Notes: a model not told the origin generated them from the sequence alone. A DNA stretch of 64,000 bases from Streptomyces sp. LUP30 (GCF_001746365.1 NZ_MJAJ01000019.1:79202-143201), one strand, 5' to 3'; counted from the first letter of the stretch, positions 1-8,910 are shown. Numbers and translations: made by a program.

Positions 1-650
1 GCACCGGGATCGTCGCTGTGGACGAGCGGGCGGGGGCCCCGGGCCGGCCGTCGGCCGTCCATCCCGGCGGGTGGCTCGACGCCCGGCTGCACCTCACCGA
101 CCCGCGTGACCTCACCACTGCGGTCCAGCGGCTGCGGCGGCTCTTCGACCTGGACGCCGACCCGTATGCCGTGGACGAGCGCCTCGGCGCCGATCCGCGG
201 CTCGCCCCGCTGGTCGCCGCCCGCCCCGGGTTGCGGGCGCCGGGGGCGGCCGATCCGGAGGAGTACGCGGTGCGGGCGCTCGTCGGGCGGGTCCCGGCTG
301 AGCGGCTCGTGCGCGCCTACGGCAAGGTTCTCGACGCCCCTTGCGGGACTCTCACCCATCTCTTCCCCGAGCCGGCGGTCCTGGCGGAGTCCGAGCCCGG
401 CGGCCCGCTGGGGGCTCTCGTCGCCGCCCTCGCCGACGGCGCCCTACGCCTGGACCCGGGCGTCGACAGGGACGACGCGCAGGCCGCGCTGCTGGCCCTG
501 CCCGGGCTGGACGCTGCGGCGGTCGCGGCGATCCGTGCCCGCGCGCTTGGCGACCCCGACGTCGCGCCGCCCGGCGCGGACGTCCCCGACACCTGGCGCC
601 CTTGGCGCACGTACGCCCTGCACCATCTGCGCGCCGCGGAGGAACGATGA
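1..650 (+). CDS. AlkA-type DNA-3-methyladenine glycosylase, 3' part, degenerate
   Basis: Base-excision repair glycosylase domain, cut by the window edge. The frame is open from base 3, and the first in-frame GTG (position 18) lies inside the domain, so it is probably not the true start. Segments such as DLTTAVQRLRRLFDLDADP and GTLTHLFPEPA, and the end motif WRPWRTYALHHL, are typical of the AlkA half of actinobacterial Ada-AlkA proteins. Three normally conserved stretches look shortened: the part after VRALVG, the helix after the LFPEP motif, and the stretch between the HhH motif and WRPW. The HhH hairpin reads LPGLDAAAVAA rather than the usual LPGIGPWTA. An Asp remains in PPGADVP, but whether it is the catalytic Asp is unclear. 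The stop overlaps the ogt start (ATGA), so the two genes are probably co-transcribed and translationally coupled. Confidence 0.75.
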   Translation, partial: TGIVAVDERAGAPGRPSAVHPGGWLDARLHLTDPRDLTTAVQRLRRLFDLDADPYAVDERLGADPRLAPLVAARPGLRAPGAADPEEYAVRALVGRVPAERLVRAYGKVLDAPCGTLTHLFPEPAVLAESEPGGPLGALVAALADGALRLDPGVDRDDAQAALLALPGLDAAAVAAIRARALGDPDVAPPGADVPDTWRPWRTYALHHLRAAEER

Positions 651-1333
651 CCGACCTGACGGACCTGACCGAGCCGACCGATCTCTCCCAGCCGACCGAG
701 CCGACCGAGCTTTGCCGGCCGACCGAGCCGGCCGACCTTTCCCAGCCGACCGAGCTGACAGACCCTGTCGAGGTGTCGGAGCCGACCGAGCGGCCTCACC
801 CGAAGGTGGGAGACCCGGGGGAGCGGGCGGAGGAGCTGACGGCGTACTGGACGAGGGTGGAGAGCCCGCTCGGCCCGCTGCTGCTCACCGCCGATCCCGA
901 CGGTGCGCTGACGTCCCTTTCCGTGCCCGGGCAGAAGGGCGGGCGGTCCGTGCGGGCGGACTGGCGTCACGATGTCGGGCCCTTCCGCTCGGCACGGGAG
1001 CAGCTCGACGCCTACTTCGCCGCCGACCTCGAGGAGTTCACGCTTCCCCTGCGCAGCGACGGCACCGCGTTCCGCGAGCGGGTGTGGGCCGCCCTGGACT
1101 CGGTCCCGTACGGGGCGACCACTACGTACGGTGAGGTCGCCGCTCGGGTCGGCGCCTCGCGGATGGCGGTACGAGCGGTGGGCGGCGCCGTCGGGGCCAA
1201 CCCTTTGTTGATCGTGCGGCCCTGCCACCGGGTCATCGGTGCTGACGGCTCACTGACCGGATACGCGGGCGGTTTGGACCGCAAGGTGCGACTGCTGACC
1301 TTGGAAGGCGTGCTCCCGACACCGTCGCTCTGA
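647..1333 (+). CDS. ogt: Methylated-DNA--protein-cysteine S-methyltransferase
   Basis: Suicidal repair protein that moves the O6-methyl group from guanine to its own Cys. The 228-residue product has the active-site motif PCHRV near residue 195, preceded by the conserved FRERVWAALDSVPYGATTTYGEVA stretch (helix-turn-helix) and followed by GYAGGLDRK. ATG 647 overlaps the alkA stop, which is why I chose it. The N-terminal 50 residues are unusual: they repeat variants of PTEPTDLSQ, encoded by imperfect repeats of ccgaccgagc (about 672-790), and have no counterpart in the family. The domain proper starts near residue 65. The alkA-ogt pair makes an alkylation-damage unit. Confidence 0.9.
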   Translation: MTDLTDLTEPTDLSQPTEPTELCRPTEPADLSQPTELTDPVEVSEPTERPHPKVGDPGERAEELTAYWTRVESPLGPLLLTADPDGALTSLSVPGQKGGRSVRADWRHDVGPFRSAREQLDAYFAADLEEFTLPLRSDGTAFRERVWAALDSVPYGATTTYGEVAARVGASRMAVRAVGGAVGANPLLIVRPCHRVIGADGSLTGYAGGLDRKVRLLTLEGVLPTPSL

Positions 1334-1335
1334 CG

Positions 1336-1395
1336 GCGGAGCCCGTTCCGAGTCTGCGGAGCCTGTTGCGAGTCTGCGGAGCCCGTTCCGAACCT
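1336..1395. repeat. 20-bp tandem repeat, three copies
   Basis: Three head-to-tail copies of a 20-base unit beginning gcggagcc directly after the ogt stop. Copies differ at a few positions. A second short tandem array of cgacccg/cgacctg units follows at about 1488-1542. The rest of 1334-1606 holds no gene that I can support. Confidence 0.8.
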
Positions 1396-1606
1396 GTCGA
1401 CGGTCGGCACGGCCACCGCGGTCGCCACGGCCGTCCGGCGACTGTCGGCCACCAGGGACAGTCCGCCATCTGGAGCCCTCCACTCCTCGCGACCCGCGAC
1501 CCGCGACCCGCGACCCGCCACCTGCGACCTGCGACCTGCGACTGTCCACGGCGGGCGCCTGTCGGGGCGTCCACCGGGACCGGGGCAATTGCTGCGTCGA
1601 CGTCAG

Positions 1607-2089
1607 TCAGCCCCACAGTTCCGCCCCCAGCCACGCCCCCGCGATCAGGAGGCAGGTGAACAGTTCTGCCAGTACGCTCCAGCCGCCGGAGTGCATCGCT
1701 GTGCGAAGGGCTGCGCGGGCCTCGCCGTGGCGGCCGAGGCGGAGGCGTTCGGAGAGGTAGATGCCGCCCATGAAGCCCGGGATCGCGCCGAGCACGGGCA
1801 ACAGGAGAAATCCGAGAAACGCGCCGACTCCCGCGTACACCGCCATCCGCGGGGTCGCGCCGCTCGCCCGCAGCCGGCGAGGAGGGAGGGCCCAGCGCAG
1901 CACCTGGGACAGAAACAGCGTTACCGTCGCCCCGACCAGCACGAACCAGGAGACCGGGCGCGGATCGTCCAGCGCCCACCACAGGACCGCGGCCCATACC
2001 AGCCACGATCCCGGGACGCCGGGCACCAGCACTCCACACAGGCCGAGCAGAATGACCAGCCCGACCAGCAGGAGTTCCCACACTCCCAT
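1607..2089 (-). CDS. DUF456 family membrane protein
   Basis: Small integral membrane protein of unknown function, 160 residues. It has hydrophobic helices at about residues 3-22, 25-45, 50-66 and 85-115, and another near the C-terminus. The glycine-rich segments PGVPGSWLVW and LGAIPGFMGG are the DUF456 hallmarks. It lies 84 bases downstream of the LuxR-type regulator on the same strand and may be read from that promoter. Nothing in the sequence shows what it does. Confidence 0.8.
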   Translation of the reverse strand: MGVWELLLVGLVILLGLCGVLVPGVPGSWLVWAAVLWWALDDPRPVSWFVLVGATVTLFLSQVLRWALPPRRLRASGATPRMAVYAGVGAFLGFLLLPVLGAIPGFMGGIYLSERLRLGRHGEARAALRTAMHSGGWSVLAELFTCLLIAGAWLGAELWG

Positions 2090-2173
2090 CTGCCCAGCCT
2101 GCCCGAGCCGGAGACAACGCGCAGGTCAAGGCGTACGGCTGTACGGCCGTGAAAACGCCGGCAAGCGGTGTCG

Positions 2174-3157
2174 TCACCGTTCCCGGGTCACCCAGCCGCG
2201 TTCATAGGCGTGCCAGCCCAGTTGCAGCCGGGTCGTCGCTCCTGTCAGTTCCATCAGCCCCTTCACCCGGCGCTGCACGGTCCGCAGCCCCAGATCGAGC
2301 TGTTTGGCCGCGCTCGCGTCGGTCATCCCGGCCAGCAGTAGGGAGAGGATTTCCAGATCGGCGGCGTCGGGCGTGGCCGGGTCCCGCTCGGCGACCCCCG
2401 CCGTCCCCAGGCGCAGCGGGAGCGCCTCCCGCCACACCGACTCGAACAGCCCCGAGAGCAACTCGAGCAGCCCGCTGGCGTGCACCACCAGCGCGGCAGG
2501 CTCCGCGGAGCGGCCGGTCAGCGGCACCAGGGCGAGCGAACGGTCGGCGACCACCAGCTTCGTCGGCACGGCCTCCACCACTCGCACCTGCTCGTCCCGG
2601 GCGAGCGCGGCGGTCAGTTCCCGCATACCGTCCGGCTGGTCGAGCACGGCCCGCTCCAGCACCACGCGGTAGCGCACGCCGCGGGCCGCGGCCCGCTCCT
2701 CGGCGTCGTTCTCGCTGCTGGTCACGGCCACCGGAGAGCCGGTGACCAGCGCGCACACCTCGTCGCTCGCCCCGAGCTGAAGCTGCAGGAAGCGCTGGGC
2801 GACGGCGGCGGCGCCCGTCACCACCTCGACCAGGTCGTGGACCGCCGGTTCGGCGGCGGCCGCCCGGTACTCCTCGGCCAGCAGGGCGGCCGCCAGCTCC
2901 GCCTTGTCGAGCTCATGCCGCTGGTGGGTGAGCAGAGCGCCCAGGGCGACGCCCGGCGGCGCGGCGACCCAGCGTCCCGGCCGGCCCGAGGACTGAGCCG
3001 CGAGGCCGTGCCGTTCCAGTCGGCGCAGCGCACGTTCCGTTTCGTGCTCGCCCAGGGTCAGTCGGCGTGCGAGATCCGGCACGTCCGCGGCGCCCACCGA
3101 CACCAGCGCCCGGTACGCCGACTCGTGCGCCTCGTCGAGTCCTATCGCTCCCAGCAT
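2174..3157 (-). CDS. Helix-turn-helix regulator, TrmB-like N-terminus and LuxR C-terminus
   Basis: Predicted cytoplasmic DNA-binding regulator of 327 residues. Residues 1-65 look like a TrmB/winged-helix domain (DVPDLARRLTLGEHETERAL). The middle has the features of a phospholipase-D-like sensor fold common in this family. Residues about 265-325 form a LuxR-type HTH (LEILSLLLAGMTDASAAKQL, then LGLRTVQRRVKGLM). The start has a strong ribosome site (GGAGG) nine bases upstream. No receiver domain is present, so control is probably by ligand or by abundance. A 19-base direct repeat just upstream may be its own operator. Target genes are unknown. Confidence 0.85.
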   Translation of the reverse strand: MLGAIGLDEAHESAYRALVSVGAADVPDLARRLTLGEHETERALRRLERHGLAAQSSGRPGRWVAAPPGVALGALLTHQRHELDKAELAAALLAEEYRAAAAEPAVHDLVEVVTGAAAVAQRFLQLQLGASDEVCALVTGSPVAVTSSENDAEERAAARGVRYRVVLERAVLDQPDGMRELTAALARDEQVRVVEAVPTKLVVADRSLALVPLTGRSAEPAALVVHASGLLELLSGLFESVWREALPLRLGTAGVAERDPATPDAADLEILSLLLAGMTDASAAKQLDLGLRTVQRRVKGLMELTGATTRLQLGWHAYERGWVTRER

Positions 3158-3176
3158 GGGTGCCGTCCCTCCTCCT

Positions 3177-3217
3177 GACGTCCCGTGACTGGCGGACCGA
3201 CGTCCCGTGAGTGGCGG
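3177..3217. promoter_or_regulatory. Direct-repeat operator candidate upstream of LuxR-type gene
   Basis: Two 19-base direct repeats, GACGTCCCGTGA followed by [C/G]TGGCGG, at 3177-3195 and 3199-3217. They start 22 bases apart (two helical turns) and differ at one base. They lie 20-60 bases before the start of the minus-strand regulator. The rest of the 477-base divergent gap to the PP2C-like gene shows no ORF that I trust. Confidence 0.5.
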
Positions 3218-3634
3218 GAAGCAGCCACGGCGTAAACCCGCCGCCGCACATCATCGCCGTACCGACGGTCACTCTGCCAATGTGTGGCCACGGCGGGAAC
3301 ACGTGATCATCCATCGATCATCCACGGTGGGGGTCCGGAAACGCCGTGCACACCCGGATCGGCCCGGCCGCCACGCCGTGCTCCGAGGACTGCGAGACGT
3401 GATCCGGGTTCGTGACGCGCAGGGGCGCAATAGGGGACTCGAGCCCTGGTCACCCGCGTCGCCGGGCGGTTCTCCCGTGGGGGGTGGAACCGCCCGGCGG
3501 CCACCGTCACGCCTCGCCCGGCACAGCCGCCGAGCGCTGAATGCATCCCCCGCAAAATCGTTCGACACCCGTGGCGTGGCGCATTTTCCGGATGCCCCGT
3601 TTTCATACGGCCCGTGCGGTGGACAATTGGCGGC

Positions 3635-6175
3635 ATGAGCCAGCAGGGGGGAAGGCCCACCGGTCGCGAGGACGACTGGTGGCGGCAGCTGTACGAAGAC
3701 GCCACCGAGGACACGGGGCCCGCGCCCGCCGCCGACTCCCTGGACGACCGCTTCGCCTCGGCTGCCGGAGCGGTGCGTTCTGCGGGCGGGACGGACGGCG
3801 CGCGCCCGGGCGACGGCGACCGCGTCGACCGCGCCGGCCCAGGCGCCCCGGAGGGCGAGCGGGGCCCGGACGGCATACGGGAGCCGGAGGGCGTGCGGGA
3901 TCCGAGAGGCATGCGGGACCGGGACGGCATGCGGGGCCCGTCGGCCGGACGCCACGCGGACGGGGTGCAGGGCCCGCCCGTCAGGCGCTACCCGGACGGC
4001 GACGAGGCCGACTCGTCGACCCCGCGTGATGCGACGGCCGATGCGGTGGGCGACATGGGCGACGTGGGCGAAGTGGGGGGCGGTACGGCGGACGGCGAGG
4101 CCGGCTCCAGCGCCGTCGATCCGCTGCCGTCGCCGCGCGCCGAACGGTCCGGCTCCGGCGCACCGGCCGATTGGTGGACCTCGCAGGGCATGAGGTCGTC
4201 AGGGCCGCCCTCATCGTCGGAGGCCACCGTTCCGCAGCCGAGAAGCCGACCGTCCGCCGCGCCCGCCGTCCCCGGCGCGCCCGGCGCGGGGCGCGACTCC
4301 GGCGGGCGGAACACCGGCGTGACGGACAGCGGCTCGGGCAGCGCGCCGGCCGCCGCCCCCCGCGGCGCCTACCGAGGCGCCGGAGACGACGGTCCGGACG
4401 CCCGCGGCGATGCGTGGACCGACGCCAAGGAGGGTGCGGGCTGGGGCGCCCGGGCGGAACCACCGCCGGACGGGCCGCCCGACCCCGGGGACCTCCCGCC
4501 GGATCCCCTGGACTTCCCGCCCGGTCCGCTGCCGCCGGGGTTCGCCGAGCAGCCGATCCGGGACGCAGGCCCCACGGCCTCCAGGTCCTCCACGGCCTCT
4601 GGGTCCTCCACGCCCTCCGGGTCCTCCACGACCGACGGCGACACGTCGCCGCACGCGGCGTCCACCGGCGTCGAAGGACGAACGTCGCAACCACCCTCAC
4701 CTGCAGCACCTCCCTCACTCCAGGGACCCCCCTCGCCCCTGCGCCCGCCCTCGGCGACCCCTCCGCCCGCGACGCAGACGACCCCCCGGTCCGAGCCCGC
4801 TGTCGCACCCGCCGTCCCAGCCCCGCCAGCCGCACCTGGCACCCCGGCCGCTCCTGCCGCCCAGACCGCGCCTGCGACACCAGCCGTACCCCCTGCGCCC
4901 GCCACACCTCCTGCTCCTGCGGTCTCGCCCGCGCCTGCAGTCCCCCCTGTCCCCGCCGTGGCGCCGCCTCCACCCCTGCAGCCGCCCGTACCGGCCCATG
5001 CCCCGCCGCCCCCGACGGCCCCCACCGCGTACGCCGACGGCCCGGCGCCCTCCTTCAGCCCGGCCGGTTCGTCGTCCGCCGCCGCCCCGGACCGCGGCCA
5101 GGGCAGCGCACCTGCTCCGATCCCCGCCTCGGCCCGCGCCCACGACCGGGCTGCCGAGCCCACTCCGCCCGACCACCCGCCCACCGTCCTCGCCTTCCCC
5201 GTTCTCCCCGCCTCCAAGGACTACGTCGGTTCCGGGCCGCCCACCTACGACGCCGAGCCCACCGCTCTCCCGGCCGCCGACCCGGACGAGTTGGACGATT
5301 TGGTCGCCGACACCGTCCTGGACGGCGCCCGGTACGGAGCCTGGGCGCTGCGGGCGGCGTCGGTGCGGGGCGACTCCGCCCGGTACCGCGGAGAGCCACG
5401 CCGGGACTCGTTGCTCACCGCCCGTTTCGGGACGGGCGAGCACGCGCTCATCCTGGTCGCGATGGCGACCGGCGCCAGGGCGACTCCGGGCGCGCATCGT
5501 GCGGCCGCCGAGGTGTGCCGGTGGATCGGGCGGGCCGTGGGCCGCAGCCATGTCCGGCTCGCCGAGGACATCAGGGCGGCCCGGCGCGGCGATCTGAAAT
5601 CGGGTCTGCACCGGCTCACCGACCGCAGCCTCGGCCGGCTCCGTGCCAGCGCCGCGGAACAGGGGCTCGAGCCCGAGGAGTACGCGGCCACCCTGCGCTG
5701 TCTGCTGCTGCCCGCCGACCCCGACTGCCGCACGCGCGTGTTCTTCGGGGTAGGAGGCGGCGGACTGTTCCGGCTGCGCGGCGGCGTCTGGCGGGACATC
5801 GAACCGCAGGTCGGTGAGGTGGCCGGCGAGCCGGTCGTCGGCTTCGGGTCGCTGCCGGCCGAGACGCCCGAGGGCGACCGGCTCACCATGGACCTGGGCA
5901 TCACCACGCCCCCCAACCCCTACGATCCCGACCCCGGGCCGCCCCGGGCTCCCTTCCGCTTCCGGGCGTCCGTAGCCCGCCCGGGTGACACGCTCTTGAT
6001 GTGCACCGGCGGACTGGCGGACCCCCTGCGCGGGGAGCCGGGACTGTCCGCGCACCTGACGGGCCGCTGGTCGGACCCCGCCCCGCCCGGCCTCGCCGCC
6101 TTCCTCGCCGACACCCAGGTGAGGGTGAAGGGCTATGCGGACGACCGTACGGCCGCGGCCGTCTGGGAGGCGTGA
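3635..6175 (+). CDS. PP2C-like protein with long disordered N-terminus, probable pseudophosphatase
   Basis: 846 residues. Residues 1 to about 545 are low-complexity: first charged and Gly/Asp-rich with repeated 'RDPRGM/RDRDGM' type motifs, then a long Pro/Ala-rich stretch. Residues about 550-846 align with the PP2C phosphatase fold (ASVRGDSARYRGEPRRDSLL at the start, KGYADDRTAAAVW at the end). The first metal motif, normally ADGHG or ADGxG, reads MATGARA near residue 610, and the later SDGL/TDGL reads CTGGLAD near residue 790. Two metal-binding Asp residues therefore look absent, and only the final DD pair is kept. I infer loss of phosphatase activity and a binding or scaffold role. ATG 3635 is preferred to the upstream ATG 3614 because the family usually starts at MSQ-like sequences. 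Confidence 0.75.
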   Translation: MSQQGGRPTGREDDWWRQLYEDATEDTGPAPAADSLDDRFASAAGAVRSAGGTDGARPGDGDRVDRAGPGAPEGERGPDGIREPEGVRDPRGMRDRDGMRGPSAGRHADGVQGPPVRRYPDGDEADSSTPRDATADAVGDMGDVGEVGGGTADGEAGSSAVDPLPSPRAERSGSGAPADWWTSQGMRSSGPPSSSEATVPQPRSRPSAAPAVPGAPGAGRDSGGRNTGVTDSGSGSAPAAAPRGAYRGAGDDGPDARGDAWTDAKEGAGWGARAEPPPDGPPDPGDLPPDPLDFPPGPLPPGFAEQPIRDAGPTASRSSTASGSSTPSGSSTTDGDTSPHAASTGVEGRTSQPPSPAAPPSLQGPPSPLRPPSATPPPATQTTPRSEPAVAPAVPAPPAAPGTPAAPAAQTAPATPAVPPAPATPPAPAVSPAPAVPPVPAVAPPPPLQPPVPAHAPPPPTAPTAYADGPAPSFSPAGSSSAAAPDRGQGSAPAPIPASARAHDRAAEPTPPDHPPTVLAFPVLPASKDYVGSGPPTYDAEPTALPAADPDELDDLVADTVLDGARYGAWALRAASVRGDSARYRGEPRRDSLLTARFGTGEHALILVAMATGARATPGAHRAAAEVCRWIGRAVGRSHVRLAEDIRAARRGDLKSGLHRLTDRSLGRLRASAAEQGLEPEEYAATLRCLLLPADPDCRTRVFFGVGGGGLFRLRGGVWRDIEPQVGEVAGEPVVGFGSLPAETPEGDRLTMDLGITTPPNPYDPDPGPPRAPFRFRASVARPGDTLLMCTGGLADPLRGEPGLSAHLTGRWSDPAPPGLAAFLADTQVRVKGYADDRTAAAVWEA

Positions 6176-6237
6176 GCGCGCCGCCGCGCCCACTGTGGAG
6201 GGATCGACCCGAGGAAACCGAAGGGGTGCGTCGATCC

Positions 6238-7980
6238 ATGGCCAAGCAGAATGTCGCCGAGCAGTTCGTGGACATCCTCGCCCGTGCGGGTGTCAAGCGC
6301 CTCTACGGCGTCGTGGGGGACAGCCTCAACCCCGTGGTGGACGCGGTGCGACGCCATCCCGGCGTCGACTGGATCCACGTCCGCCACGAGGAGACGGCCG
6401 CGTTCGCCGCTGGCGCGGAGGCCCAGATCACCGGGAGGCTCGCCGCCTGCGCGGGCTCCTGCGGGCCCGGCAACCTCCACCTCATCAACGGCCTGTACGA
6501 CGCGCACCGCTCCATGGCCCCGGTACTCGCCCTGGCCTCGCACATCCCCTCCAGCGAGATCGGCCTGGGCTACTTCCAGGAAACCCACCCGGATCACTTG
6601 TTCCGCGAATGCAGCCATTACTGCGAGCTGGTCTCCAACCCGAAACAGATGCCTCGGTTGCTGCACACCGCGATCCAGAACGCCGTCGGCCGCAGCGGCG
6701 TCAGCGTCGTGTCCCTGCCCGGTGACATCGCCGACCGGCCCGCGCCGGAGAAAGCCGTCGAAACCGCTCTCGTCACCGCACGCCCCGCTGTCCGACCCGG
6801 CGACGCCGAGATCGACGCACTCGTCGAGATGGTCGACGCGGCCGGCAAGGTCACTCTGTTCTGCGGCAGCGGAACAGCCGGGGCGCACGCCGAGGTGATG
6901 GAGTTCGCCGGGAAGATCAAGTCTCCGGTGGGGCACGCGTTGCGTGGAAAAGAATGGATTCAGTACGACAATCCGTACGACGTCGGGATGAGTGGTCTCC
7001 TCGGGTACGGCGCCGCCTACGAGGCCACCCACGAGTGCGATCTGCTGATCCTTCTCGGAACCGATTTCCCCTACAGCGCCTTCCTTCCCGACGACGTGAA
7101 GATCGCCCAGGTCGATGTGCGGCCTGAACACCTCGGCAGACGCTCGAAGTTGGACCTCGCCGTATGGGGTGACGTGCGCGAGACCCTGCGCTGCCTCATC
7201 CCGCGCGTGCGGGCCAAGGAGGACCGGCGCTTCCTCGACCGGATGTTGAAGAAACACGCCGAGGCGCTGGAGGGGGTCGTAAAGGCGTACACGCGGAAAG
7301 TCGAGAAACACGTTCCCATCCACCCGGAGTACGTGGCGTCCGTCCTCGACGAACTCGCCGACGACGACGCCGTGTTCACCGTCGACACCGGTATGTGCAA
7401 CGTCTGGGCCGCGCGGTACCTCACGCCCAACGGCCGCCGTCGTGTCATCGGCTCCTTCTCCCACGGCTCCATGGCGAACGCGTTGCCCATGGCCATCGGC
7501 GCGCAGTTCACCGACCGCGGCCGCCAGGTCGTGTCGATGTCCGGCGACGGCGGTTTCTCCATGTTGATGGGCGACTTCCTGACCCTCGTCCAGTACGACC
7601 TGCCCGTGAAGGTCGTACTGTTCAACAACTCCTCACTCGGCATGGTGGAGTTGGAGATGCTGGTCGCGGGACTGCCCTCCTACGGCACGAGCAACAAGAA
7701 CCCCGACTTCGCCGCGGTGGCACGTGCGTGTGGCGCCCACGGTGTGCGCGTCGAGAAACCCAAGCAGCTGGCCGGTGCGCTGAAGGACGCCTTCCGGCAC
7801 AAGGGACCGGCCCTGGTCGATGTCGTCACCGACCCCCATGCCCTCTCCATTCCGCCGAAGATCAGCGCCGATATGGTGACCGGCTTCGCGCTGTCGGCCT
7901 CGAAGATCGTCCTCGACGGGGGAGTGGGGCGCATGCTGCAGATGGCTCGCTCCAACCTGCGCAACATGCCCCGCCCCTAG
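6238..7980 (+). CDS. poxB: Thiamine-pyrophosphate-dependent pyruvate oxidase/dehydrogenase
   Basis: 580-residue enzyme predicted to convert pyruvate to acetate and CO2 (or acetyl phosphate), with electrons passed to quinone or oxygen. The three-domain layout is complete: N-terminal TPP domain with the catalytic Glu in RHEETAAFAAG (about residue 50), central Rossmann domain with LFCGSGTAGAH, and C-terminal TPP domain with GDGGFSM to FNNSS (about residues 435-462). ATG 6238 begins MAKQNVAEQF, as in homologues. An in-frame GTG at 6226 has a better-spaced ribosome site and is an alternative. The gene stands alone between the PP2C-like gene and decayed DNA. Confidence 0.88.
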   Translation: MAKQNVAEQFVDILARAGVKRLYGVVGDSLNPVVDAVRRHPGVDWIHVRHEETAAFAAGAEAQITGRLAACAGSCGPGNLHLINGLYDAHRSMAPVLALASHIPSSEIGLGYFQETHPDHLFRECSHYCELVSNPKQMPRLLHTAIQNAVGRSGVSVVSLPGDIADRPAPEKAVETALVTARPAVRPGDAEIDALVEMVDAAGKVTLFCGSGTAGAHAEVMEFAGKIKSPVGHALRGKEWIQYDNPYDVGMSGLLGYGAAYEATHECDLLILLGTDFPYSAFLPDDVKIAQVDVRPEHLGRRSKLDLAVWGDVRETLRCLIPRVRAKEDRRFLDRMLKKHAEALEGVVKAYTRKVEKHVPIHPEYVASVLDELADDDAVFTVDTGMCNVWAARYLTPNGRRRVIGSFSHGSMANALPMAIGAQFTDRGRQVVSMSGDGGFSMLMGDFLTLVQYDLPVKVVLFNNSSLGMVELEMLVAGLPSYGTSNKNPDFAAVARACGAHGVRVEKPKQLAGALKDAFRHKGPALVDVVTDPHALSIPPKISADMVTGFALSASKIVLDGGVGRMLQMARSNLRNMPRP

Positions 7981-8149
7981 TGCTCCGACTGTAGATCGCT
8001 CTTGGACCGCTGGTGGCTACGCTTTCCGCGGTTTGCGTCGCTTGCCCAAGCTGGCGTGGGGCCTGTCCCGGGCCGGTGTCGTCGCGTCGAACTGGGCTTT
8101 GCTGGACACGGTCCGTGGTTCAGGCACGAGCGTGGTCGCGGTCGACCGC

Positions 8150-8600
8150 TACGGACTGCCGAGGCCCAGCCGACCGTGGGCCTGGTCTCGTCGTAGTGCG
8201 CAGCGAATCGTGCGACTGTGATGGTGGGCGTCCGGTAGTTCAGGCTGCGGACGTGTTCGAGGAACGTCACGGGCAGCGAGACGTGGTGGGTTTGTCCGTC
8301 GATGACGTCGTGTCCGGCTTCCATGACGTCGATCAGGACGTGGCCGGCGTCCAGACAGGTCACCACGTCTGCCTCGTCCGGCGCGCCGATGGGCCGTACG
8401 GCATCGCGGATCTCCGTTCGGCCGGCCGGAGCGGTTGTCGAGTTCGTCGTAGAAGCCCAGCAGTCCCAGCACTGCTTTCCCTTCGACGAGGCTTTCTCTC
8501 CGGCGAGCCGTTCCGTCCTGGCACAGCGGCTGGTGCGGGCGCCGTTGGTCATCGGTGTGCGAGGACAAACGATCATACGGTGGCCGCAGGTCACAGCGCA
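8150..8600 (-). pseudogene. Frameshifted hypothetical gene remnant
   Basis: Two minus-strand frames each carry part of what looks like one protein. The first part reads ...SLVEGKAVLGLLGFYDELDN; the second continues EIRDAVRPIGAPDEADVV, VLIDVMEAGHDVIDG and VTFLEHVRSLNYRTPT. GC at third positions moves from one frame to the other near 8420, which points to a frameshift. There is no convincing start or end. I do not recognise the family. Confidence 0.5.
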
Positions 8601-8620
8601 GACCTGCCCGTCGGCAGGAG

Positions 8621-8745
8621 GTGTACGAGGACTTGATGGACCGCATCGCGGGCAGGTTCGCCGGGGACGATCCTCGACGCCTCCTCGACGCCGAAGACGG
8701 CACCTGGTGCTGGGGCTGCTCGCGGACGGTCCCCGGTACCCCTGA
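8621..8745 (+). pseudogene. IS701-family transposase N-terminal remnant
   Basis: GTG 8621 opens VYEDLMDRIAGRFAGDDPRR, which resembles the N-terminus of IS701-type transposases. The continuation of that start, RRRRHLVLGLLADGPRYP (family form RRRARAFVLGLLADLPRKN), appears in a different frame, so there is a frameshift near 8690. Nothing of the catalytic domain follows. I read it as a decayed end of an insertion sequence; no inverted repeats were identified. Confidence 0.55.
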
Positions 8746-8910
8746 CGCCTTGGTCCGGGTCGCGGGATCACACCCTCTCAACCGACGGCGGTCAACGGGC
8801 GGCGGTGAACCGACGGCGGTCAACGGGCGGCGGTGAACCGAGGCGGTCAACGGGCGGGGCTGACCGGTGAGGTCGAACGGTGGGGCCGACCGGCGGGGCG
8901 GTAGGTGAGG

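Noticed and set aside
4171..5817. Long plus-strand frame inside the PP2C-like gene
   Set aside because: Arg/Pro-rich shadow of the real coding frame; no ribosome site and no family similarity.
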